From NCBI GenBank assembly GCA_003557965.1, contig PWND01000352.1:1-5400 (forward strand): a DNA stretch of 5,400 nt, given 5' to 3'. A model generated the notes under the pieces. It was given only the letters and a program-made list of their open reading frames with translations, searched no databases and was not told the origin of the DNA. Position 1 is the stretch's first letter; each line of letters starts with the position of its first letter. The position numbers and the translations under genes are program-made. The DNA comes from Bacteroidales bacterium. Lineage in GTDB: Bacteria > Bacteroidota > Bacteroidia > Bacteroidales > UBA7960. Shown here one piece after another: positions 1 to 4,952 of the stretch.

Positions 1-25
1 CCGGAGGGTTTGCATGTTTATAAAA
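1..25 (+). repeat. REP-like unit 1, truncated by window edge
   Basis: The window opens with CCGGAGGG, which looks like the right arm of a GC-rich hairpin whose left arm lies outside the window, followed by the tail GTTTATAAAA at 16-25. The tail matches those of the neighbouring units, which is the main reason for calling it a unit. The missing arm cannot be verified. Confidence 0.4.
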
Positions 26-47
26 CACAGGTGCTTGTTAACCGGTG

Positions 48-91
48 CGACTCCGGCCGGAGTCGTACAACTGTAAAAATCGTTTATCTGG
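48..91 (+). repeat. REP-like unit 2: perfect 18-bp palindrome plus GTTTAT tail
   Basis: Positions 48-65 read CGACTCCGGCCGGAGTCG, which equals its own reverse complement. A 15-nt spacer leads to the tail CGTTTAT at 81-87. That tail pairs exactly with the tail of the oppositely oriented unit 3 (94-100), so units 2 and 3 form an inverted pair as in a BIME. Confidence 0.55.
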
Positions 92-119
92 CTATAAACG
101 TGTGACCTCTCCGAGGTCA
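89..119 (-). repeat. REP-like unit 3: 7-bp hairpin plus GTTTATAG tail
   Basis: TGACCTC (103-109) pairs with GAGGTCA (113-119) around a 3-nt loop. Reading the minus strand, the hairpin is followed after two bases by CGTTTATAGCC (100-90). The orientation is opposite to unit 2. Just beyond the hairpin, GGTTTT (121-126) can also pair with AAAACC (144-149), with a 17-nt loop; this is weaker and may be incidental. Confidence 0.55.
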
Positions 120-162
120 GGGTTTTGCGTATATCCTGTCAATAAAACCGACAAGTCGAGCC

Positions 163-215
163 ATGTTGCTACAAACGCATCATTTTAAAACACTATGGCC
201 GGTCAAGCCCGGCCA
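163..215 (-). repeat. REP-like unit 4: GGCCGG hairpin plus GTTTGTAGC tail
   Basis: TGGCCGG (196-202) pairs with CCGGCCA (209-215) around a 6-nt loop. On the minus strand the hairpin is followed, after about 20 bases, by CGTTTGTAGCAACA (176-163), which aligns with the unit 3 tail CGTTTATAGCCAG. Same orientation as unit 3. The spacer is longer than in unit 3, so membership of the same family is likely but not certain. Confidence 0.45.
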
Positions 216-241
216 ACACTGAAGTAATCGCACCGCACCCA

Positions 242-288
242 AGCTCTGTTAGGAGCTAAATATCGATAGCCCGGGGTGAAGCCCCGGG
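242..288 (+). repeat. Double hairpin AGCTC/GAGCT and CCCGGGG/CCCCGGG
   Basis: Two stem-loops lie back to back. AGCTC (242-246) pairs with GAGCT (253-257) around TGTTAG. CCCGGGG (270-276) pairs with CCCCGGG (282-288) around TGAAG. The linker ends in TATCGATAGC, recalling the TTTATAGC tails of the other units. The second stem is seven G-C pairs and would fold strongly as RNA or as single-stranded DNA, but there is no following T-run on either strand, so it is not a standard intrinsic terminator. Confidence 0.5.
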
Positions 289-290
289 GA

Positions 291-558
291 TAAAGTGTAA
301 GCATAGCATCAGCGCTGCGAGATATGGTTTGTAGGATGATTATAGGATGGTGTCAGCGCAATTGCAGAAAAGGTTTTTATGTGTAGAACAAGCCTACGGG
401 CACGTATCACTTATGCAAATCAGATGCGTTTTTTTAATGCCTGATTAGTGGTAGTTTTCACCAATATTGGGTGTGATTATTTTGGTTTTTCGGTGGAAAA
501 TGCAGTGGAGTTTGCTGGCAGTAAAAAGCAATAATCAAATTAACCTCAACCTCAGCCT
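291..558. other. Intergenic stretch without a supported gene
   Basis: No convincing gene is present. Visible small structure: direct repeat TAGGATG (332-338 and 343-349), direct repeat TCAGCGC (309-315 and 353-359), palindrome CCAATATTGG (461-470), and an imperfect stem AATCAG (418-423) / CTGATT (441-446) with a 17-nt loop. A short frame opens at ATG 379 and stops with TGA at 442-444; the same frame then stays open to TAA at 532-534. Another 33-codon frame starts at 347. Neither has a recognisable product. No clear terminator for the lipoprotein gene, which reads leftward into this stretch, is visible. Confidence 0.5.
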
Positions 559-571
559 TTACTTCAACCTT
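542..571. repeat. Degenerate hexamer tandem repeat over a stop codon
   Basis: Five consecutive 6-bp units read AACCTC, AACCTC, AGCCTT, TACTTC and AACCTT on the plus strand. On the minus strand they give AGGTTG-like units. The repeat covers the last codons of the lipoprotein gene, its TAA stop (559-561) and the first bases after it. The two leftmost units are identical; the others have diverged. Confidence 0.5.
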
Positions 572-984
572 AAATCCAGATCAAGTTCAATAATGCCATA
601 GCATGTATATTCACACATTACGTACGTGTAGCGTTCGAGAAATCCGCCATCAACAACGATAATTTTATTATCAGCGGATTTATAGTATGCTGCTGCTGAA
701 TAGTGTTTGTCAAGCTCAAAATAGAATGTAGCCCTGTTATAGCTTAGTGTATCTACGTGAACTGTATCTGCTGCCTCATAATTACCTTCGAAAAAGACAA
801 CTTTAACCTTGGGATTTTCACTATTAGTGCGTATTCTTACATTGGTTTTCCCGTAAAATGGTTTATCAATTATGCAATTTTCATAATCCTCATCTGTACA
901 GTCTGAATACTTGCTTCTTTCTTTTTCACAAGCGCAAAATAAAGAAAAGCAAACTATTATTAATATTATAAATGTTCTGGGCAT
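559..984 (-). CDS. Small Cys-containing lipoprotein, function unknown
   Basis: The product has 141 residues from ATG 984-982. I do not recognise the family. The N-terminus has MPR, a hydrophobic run (residues 4-16) and FCAC, with C19 the likely lipidated cysteine; the lipobox is loose, as is often seen in Bacteroidota. After it comes EKER, with Lys at +3 and Glu at +4, which resembles the charged export signal described for surface lipoproteins in this phylum. The mature part has four further cysteines (C29, C37, C124, C128), which could form two disulfides, and is otherwise beta-strand-like with alternating hydrophobic residues, ending LDLDLRLK. An in-frame ATG at 1065 would add 27 residues ahead of the signal sequence, so the inner start is preferred; a candidate promoter at 1011-1041 lies inside that extension and supports this. 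No Shine-Dalgarno site is seen. The gene lies 188 bp downstream of the co-oriented ankyrin gene. Confidence 0.75.
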   Translation of the reverse strand: MPRTFIILIIVCFSLFCACEKERSKYSDCTDEDYENCIIDKPFYGKTNVRIRTNSENPKVKVVFFEGNYEAADTVHVDTLSYNRATFYFELDKHYSAAAYYKSADNKIIVVDGGFLERYTYVMCEYTCYGIIELDLDLRLK

Positions 985-1010
985 TATTTGGTTTTTCACT
1001 GCTGTTACAA

Positions 1011-1041
1011 CAAAATTAATATTTTTACAATAACTTCTAAA
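1011..1041 (-). promoter_or_regulatory. Candidate Bacteroidota-type promoter for the lipoprotein gene
   Basis: On the minus strand, TAATTTTG (1018-1011) is an exact match to the TAnnTTTG -7 box. TTTA (1041-1038) stands 19 nt upstream in place of the TTTG -33 box. Transcription would start near 1004, giving a leader of about 20 nt before the ATG at 984. AT-rich sequence makes chance matches possible. Confidence 0.4.
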
Positions 1042-1172
1042 GAGGGAAGTGTGGAAATTAAACACAAATACGCGGTTAACATCGCTTAAGATGCATTTTA
1101 TGTTTGTTTCAATATAACTGCTACAGTTTCCGAAGAAAGCATAAAGGGTTTTTATACAAAGTGTTTATATTT

Positions 1173-2570
1173 TTAAAAAATTGAGTAATTAACCTCTTCC
1201 TGGCTAAGGTCGAATAATGGGATTCTAATTCTGAAGCTAATTTTATAACGGCTTGCAGGTATTTCAGCCTGCCCGGTGTCCATATATTCATATCCTGCAT
1301 TAAGCCTTATCCAGTTATTTCCAATAAAAACCCCTCCTACCGGCACAGGGAAAAATTTGCTTTCAGGTTTTCTATCTGCACCCCTGTAAGAACCATATAT
1401 ATATGCTGCTTTAATACCATAATTTATTCCAAGTTGAACATTGTTATGTCTTAGCAAAGTGTGTTGTTTTAAAAGTGAAACATTCCATATTCTTCTCTTT
1501 TCCCAGAACTGGTAATACAGTCCCTCCTCTTGCTTTACCAGCACCCGGCGCTCATTCAGCCTTGATTCATATCCACCCATCAAAACAACACCAAGTCGTG
1601 ATTCAACAACCCCTGCCTGCAATCCAAGCATAAATTCATTATTGTTAAACTGCATTAAAGGCTCAACGAGCAAATGAGATATATACAAACCTTTGGGTTT
1701 AAAGTTTGTTTGTTCTCTTACTATGCTTTTAAGTTCTCTATCATCGGTTAATATGGCGATAGAAGCCGGATTTTTAGATTTATCAGGGTATAATTCGGGA
1801 AAAACTTCATATCCCGCAAGAAACTCCAACATCTCATAATCCTTATTTAAAGCTGCAACAGAGAATATATCGTTATTTTCATTATTCAATGCAAGCATAT
1901 ATGCGCCGCTTTCTATCATATACCAAGCCATTTCCATATTTTGAGCAATTACTGAAACTAAAAGCGGAGTATTTCCAAACCTATCTTTAATATCAATATC
2001 AGCACCCTCTTCCAGCAACAAACCTGCTATTTCCGCCTGGCCGTACCAGCAAGCTATATGTAATGGAGTTGCCTGTTTTGCATTCAAATGCATTACATCG
2101 GCACCATAAAAAAGAAGCATATCAACGAGGTAAAAATTCCCGGCAGCAACAGAATAAAAAAGTGCAGTATTGCCATAAACATCCGAAGCATTTACATCAA
2201 CATCTTCAAGAATTAGTCTTTCTGCAATATGAAATTGGTTATAGCGTGCAGCTTCCAACAGAGGTGTCCTGGCAAAACGCCCTTTATGTTCTAAGTCAGC
2301 CCCCTTTTCTATCAATAAATCAACAATATCATCATATCCCCCCTGAATGGCATAAATAATGGCAGAGTTGTTAAGATAATCATAAGCATTTGGATTTGCT
2401 CCCAATTCTAATAATCCTTTAACAATATCAATATCACCTGAGTAAACAGCTTCAAGAAAAGCAAAGTTGAAGTCATCTCTAAAGCCATTATTCTGGCTTA
2501 TTACCAGGGTATTTGCATTTACATAAAAACAGAAAAATATAATAGCTGAAAAATATGCTACTTTTGACAT
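1173..2570 (-). CDS. Exported ankyrin-repeat protein with C-terminal beta-barrel-like domain
   Basis: The product has 465 residues from ATG 2570. Residues 1-20 look like a signal peptide: SKVAY, then a hydrophobic FSAIIFFCFYV stretch, with cleavage plausible after VNA. Residues 32-262 are seven ankyrin repeats of exactly 33 residues (starting 32, 65, 98, 131, 164, 197, 230). Repeat 5 is the most canonical, with TPLHIACWYGQAEIAGLLL and GADIDIKD; 263-290 is a degenerate cap. Residues 291-453 switch to alternating polar/hydrophobic strands rich in Gly, Tyr and Trp, about eight or nine of them, ending in YKISFRIRIPLF, which suggests a small outer-membrane beta-barrel. The inferred topology is a periplasmic ankyrin scaffold, which in this fold normally binds protein, anchored to the outer membrane; the ligand is unknown. 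The ankyrin call is firm and the barrel is inferred. It is transcribed divergently from recQ. No intrinsic terminator is seen after the stop. Confidence 0.85.
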   Translation of the reverse strand: MSKVAYFSAIIFFCFYVNANTLVISQNNGFRDDFNFAFLEAVYSGDIDIVKGLLELGANPNAYDYLNNSAIIYAIQGGYDDIVDLLIEKGADLEHKGRFARTPLLEAARYNQFHIAERLILEDVDVNASDVYGNTALFYSVAAGNFYLVDMLLFYGADVMHLNAKQATPLHIACWYGQAEIAGLLLEEGADIDIKDRFGNTPLLVSVIAQNMEMAWYMIESGAYMLALNNENNDIFSVAALNKDYEMLEFLAGYEVFPELYPDKSKNPASIAILTDDRELKSIVREQTNFKPKGLYISHLLVEPLMQFNNNEFMLGLQAGVVESRLGVVLMGGYESRLNERRVLVKQEEGLYYQFWEKRRIWNVSLLKQHTLLRHNNVQLGINYGIKAAYIYGSYRGADRKPESKFFPVPVGGVFIGNNWIRLNAGYEYMDTGQAEIPASRYKISFRIRIPLFDLSQEEVNYSIF

Positions 2571-2617
2571 TATAAATTATATTTGTTATAAACTAAAAGT
2601 AAAAATCTGAATTTTTA

Positions 2618-2647
2618 TTTGAATAAAACCAAAATTAATTAATTTTT
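2618..2647 (+). promoter_or_regulatory. Candidate promoter for recQ, mirror image of the ankyrin promoter
   Basis: TTTG (2618-2621), an 18-nt spacer and TAATTTTT (2640-2647) match the same consensus except for the last base of the -7 box. Transcription would start near 2654, about 25 nt before the TTG start. Its boxes are exact mirror positions of the minus-strand promoter around the axis between 2638 and 2639. Confidence 0.5.
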
Positions 2648-2659
2648 AAATAATACAAA
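2630..2659 (-). promoter_or_regulatory. Candidate promoter for the ankyrin gene
   Basis: On the minus strand TTTG (2659-2656), an 18-nt spacer and TAATTTTG (2637-2630) match the Bacteroidota primary-sigma consensus (TTTG, about 19 nt, TAnnTTTG) in every defined position. Transcription would start near 2623, giving a leader of about 50 nt. It overlaps the recQ promoter on the other strand. Confidence 0.6.
2631..2646. promoter_or_regulatory. 16-bp palindrome at the centre of the divergent promoters
   Basis: AAAATTAATTAATTTT is a perfect palindrome that supplies the -7 boxes of both divergent promoters. It could also be an operator for a dimeric regulator, but in such AT-rich DNA the promoter explanation is sufficient. 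Confidence 0.5.
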
Positions 2660-2678
2660 TCTGTAATTTTTTAAGGTT

Positions 2679-4589
2679 TTGGAAATAAAGCAAATACTTT
2701 TAAAATATTGGGGTTATTCCAGTTTCAGGCCAATGCAGGAGGAGATAATCAGCTCAGCATTGTCCGGAAAAGATACCCTTGCACTCTTGCCAACCGGCGG
2801 AGGAAAATCTATTTGCTATCAAGTACCGGGATTAGCAAAAGAGGGTATTTGCCTTGTAATATCGCCATTAATTGCTTTGATGAAAGACCAGGTGGAAAAC
2901 CTCAAAGAACGAAATATTCCTGCGGCATGCATTTATTCAGGCCAAACTTCAGCAGAAATTGATACCACTCTTGACAATTGCATATACGGTAAAATTAAAT
3001 TTTTATATGTAAGTCCCGAAAGGCTAACTACAAAGTTAATGCGTGCGAGAATACAAAAAATGAATGTTAACCTTGTAGCAATTGATGAGTCACATTGTAT
3101 TTCTCAATGGGGTTATGATTTCAGGCCACCATATTTGCGTATTGCTGAAATCCGTGAACTAGTCCCCGATGCTGTATTTATGGCACTTACTGCTACAGCT
3201 ACGAAGAAAGTAATTGGTGATATAATAGAAAAGTTGGAGTTCAGGGATTATAATGTGTTTAGAAATAGCTTTGAAAGGAAAAATTTAATATATGCTGTAT
3301 TAAAAGAAGAAGATAAACTAAAGAGGTTGTTAAAGATTTGCAAGAGTGTAAAAGGAACAGGCGTTATTTATGCGAGGAACCGTAAAAAGACAAAAGAGAT
3401 AGCATTATTTTTGAAAAAGAACAATATTCCTGCTGATTTTTATCACGCCGGCCTTGATTCAGTTACCCGGGAAAAAAAGCAGGAAGCCTGGATGAAAGAA
3501 AAACCACCTGTAGTTGTTGCCACCAATGCTTTTGGCATGGGAATAGACAAGCCTAATGTACGGTTTGTGGTACACATGGACATGCCCGACAGCCCGGAAG
3601 CATATTTTCAGGAAGCAGGGCGAGGCGGCAGGGACGGTAAAAAGGCTTATGCTGTATTGCTTTACAATAAAGCTGATATATCAAATGCAAAGCAATTTTT
3701 GAAGCTTTCTTATCCGGAAATTAAATTTATCAAAACGGTATATAATTCATTGGGAAACTACCTTCAGTTAGCTGTAGGAAGTGGTGAAAACATGGCTTTT
3801 GACTTTGAACTTTCAAGCTTTTGTGATACCTACAACCTTAATCCGCTGCTTACTTATAATGCCTTAAAACTACTTGAAAATGAAGGATATATACTAATGG
3901 AGGGAGCTTTAACAAACCCTTCAAAAGTTATGATATTATTAAATAAGGAGAATATTTACCGCTTCCAGGTTGCTACACCAAAGTATGACACACTGCTGAA
4001 AACCATTTTAAGGTCGTACCCGGGCCTATTTACCGAAATGGTGAAGATAGAGGAAAATGTTATTGCAAAAAGAATTAACTCAACAAAAGATAATGTAATA
4101 AAGAATTTAAAAGAACTTGACAGGCTTAAAGTTATAAAATACAGCCCTCAAAATGAGATGCCCCGAATAGTTTTTTGCCAGGCACGGGTTGACCCAAAAT
4201 ACTTTGCACTTTCTCCCAAGGTATATGCTGACAGGAAAAAATTTGCAGAGATCAGGATAAAAGCTATGGAAGAATATGTAAGCTCTACCACAAAGTGCAG
4301 AAGCCAATACCTGATTGAGTATTTCGGAGAAGAAAACACAAAGAGATGTGGCAAGTGTGATGTATGTCTTGAAAGGAATAAGCTGGAACTCAGCAAGCTT
4401 GAATTTGACAGAATACTTGAATGGGTGAAGCCAATAGTTATGGATGGCCCGGTGAAGGTTGATGAAATAATGGATAAAGTTAACAACCCAAACGAGGAGA
4501 AAAAGGTAATGAACGTCATCAGGTGGCTGATTGATACAAAAAAAATCATCATTGACCCTGACACACAAGTGATGAAGTGGAATGGGTAG
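2679..4589 (+). CDS. recQ: ATP-dependent DNA helicase RecQ (Bacteroidota ~636-aa type)
   Basis: A 3'-5' superfamily 2 DNA helicase acting in recombination and repair. It has 636 residues with all the core motifs: motif 0 GYSSFRPMQEEII (12-24), Walker A TGGGKS (39-44, Lys43), DESH (136-139), aromatic-rich loop SQWGYDFRPPY (142-152), TATAT (171-175), motif V ATNAFGMGID (281-290) and motif VI QEAGRGGRDG (311-320). The four zinc cysteines C540, C557, C560 and C563 keep the RecQ spacing of 17-3-3, but lie about 160 residues later than in E. coli RecQ. A winged-helix-like segment (about 445-500) comes before them, as I recall for other Bacteroidota RecQs of this length. There is no HRDC domain; the tail (571-636) looks like another small helical/winged unit. 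The start is TTG at 2679: TAA at 2664 closes the frame upstream, and the first ATG (Met19) would cut motif 0. AAGG (2673-2676) is only 2 nt away, too close for a normal Shine-Dalgarno site. Confidence 0.95.
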   Translation: MEIKQILLKYWGYSSFRPMQEEIISSALSGKDTLALLPTGGGKSICYQVPGLAKEGICLVISPLIALMKDQVENLKERNIPAACIYSGQTSAEIDTTLDNCIYGKIKFLYVSPERLTTKLMRARIQKMNVNLVAIDESHCISQWGYDFRPPYLRIAEIRELVPDAVFMALTATATKKVIGDIIEKLEFRDYNVFRNSFERKNLIYAVLKEEDKLKRLLKICKSVKGTGVIYARNRKKTKEIALFLKKNNIPADFYHAGLDSVTREKKQEAWMKEKPPVVVATNAFGMGIDKPNVRFVVHMDMPDSPEAYFQEAGRGGRDGKKAYAVLLYNKADISNAKQFLKLSYPEIKFIKTVYNSLGNYLQLAVGSGENMAFDFELSSFCDTYNLNPLLTYNALKLLENEGYILMEGALTNPSKVMILLNKENIYRFQVATPKYDTLLKTILRSYPGLFTEMVKIEENVIAKRINSTKDNVIKNLKELDRLKVIKYSPQNEMPRIVFCQARVDPKYFALSPKVYADRKKFAEIRIKAMEEYVSSTTKCRSQYLIEYFGEENTKRCGKCDVCLERNKLELSKLEFDRILEWVKPIVMDGPVKVDEIMDKVNNPNEEKKVMNVIRWLIDTKKIIIDPDTQVMKWNG

Positions 4590-4694
4590 AGACGTTTTTG
4601 TGTAAACCTGTTTTAGGGCAAGATACTTGAGAAATTTAAACTCAATCTCACAAGCCAAAGCGCAATACTAACTGAAAAATTCATTAAAAATGCT

Positions 4695-4705
4695 TATCTT
4701 TGATA
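4695..4705 (+). promoter_or_regulatory. Candidate -7 box and small operator for the toxin-antitoxin pair
   Basis: TATCTTTG (4695-4702) is an exact TAnnTTTG match 22 nt before the antitoxin ATG; the -33 region has only a poor match (CTG near 4672-4674). TATC (4695-4698) and GATA (4702-4705) form a short inverted repeat around TTT, overlapping the box where an autoregulator could bind. The rest of the 135-bp gap after recQ shows only a weak stem TTGAG/CTCAA (4627-4645) without a T-run, so no clear recQ terminator. Confidence 0.45.
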
Positions 4706-4724
4706 GAATAAAAACATTACAGAA

Positions 4725-4952
4725 ATGAATAAAGTTATATTAAATATACCTGATAGTATAAACTTAACAGCTTTTGATTTTTCAGTTTATGTAGCTGCAA
4801 AAATGTATGAAGATGGGCTGGTTTCTGCAGGACAAGCTTCAGAAATGGTTGGCATATCAAAGCGAGCATTTATTGAAATAATAGGCAAATATGGGGTGTC
4901 ATTATTTAGCCAATCAATTGAAGACTTAAATAAAGATATAGCAAATGCCTAA
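4725..4952 (+). CDS. UPF0175 family small HTH protein, probable antitoxin
   Basis: The product has 75 residues, starting at ATG 4725 and ending in TAA 4950-4952. It has the UPF0175 (COG2886-like) layout: a short N-terminal strand with Pro (VILNIPDS, 4-11), a helix (about 18-30, VYVAAKMYEDG) and a helix-turn-helix-like segment GLVSAGQASEMVGISKRAFIEII (31-53, written here as two parts: GLVSAGQASEMVG, then ISKRAFIEII), then KYGVSLF and an acidic tail SIEDLNKDI. The family is commonly encoded just before PIN-domain or DUF3368 proteins and predicted to act as the antitoxin and autoregulator; that role is family knowledge and has not been shown for this protein. The stop overlaps the next gene by 8 nt (4945-4952), suggesting translational coupling. 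No Shine-Dalgarno site is visible. Length is typical of the family. Confidence 0.85.
   Translation: MNKVILNIPDSINLTAFDFSVYVAAKMYEDGLVSAGQASEMVGISKRAFIEIIGKYGVSLFSQSIEDLNKDIANA

Larger units (their letters stand above)
1..290. repeat. Cluster of REP/BIME-like GC-rich hairpin units
   Basis: This stretch carries no credible gene but holds at least five GC-rich inverted repeats in an otherwise AT-rich sequence: 48-65, 103-119, 196-215, 242-257 and 270-288. Several are followed, on one strand or the other, by a related tail: GTTTATAAAA at 16-25 (+), CGTTTATC at 81-88 (+), CGTTTATAGCC (minus, 100-90) and CGTTTGTAGCA (minus, about 176-166). Hairpin plus conserved tail in alternating orientation is the layout of REP/BIME elements, which are known to be dispersed by IS200-like REP-associated transposases. 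No such transposase gene is present here. The assignment is inferred from structure; recurrence elsewhere in the genome cannot be seen from one window. The cluster appears to continue past the left edge. Confidence 0.6.

Noticed and set aside
270..288. GC-rich hairpin as an intrinsic terminator
   Set aside because: The stem is strong but neither strand has a T-run after it, and no gene ends immediately before it.
1..290. CRISPR array or riboswitch
   Set aside because: The hairpins differ in stem sequence and spacing, so there are no regular direct repeats; no downstream plus-strand gene is present for a riboswitch to control.
985..1065. Upstream ATG at 1065 as the lipoprotein start
   Set aside because: It would put 27 residues, including charged ones, before the signal sequence and would start upstream of the best promoter match.
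1127..1138. Hairpin TTTC-CGAA-GAAA (cUUCGg tetraloop on the minus strand) as a terminator after the ankyrin gene
   Set aside because: The stem is only 4 bp and no T-run follows in the direction of transcription.
2063..2359. Plus-strand open frame opposite the ankyrin gene
   Set aside because: It is antisense to clear ankyrin repeats in perfect 33-residue phase; the product is low-complexity His/Gln-rich with no family features.
2708..2962. Second plus-strand frame inside the start of recQ
   Set aside because: It overlaps the Walker A region of recQ in another frame and has no domain of its own.
4107..4658. Long minus-strand open frames opposite the 3' part of recQ (also 4148-4564)
   Set aside because: They lie wholly or almost wholly opposite the strongly conserved recQ coding sequence, including its zinc-site codons; their translations show no recognisable domain and are mutually exclusive.
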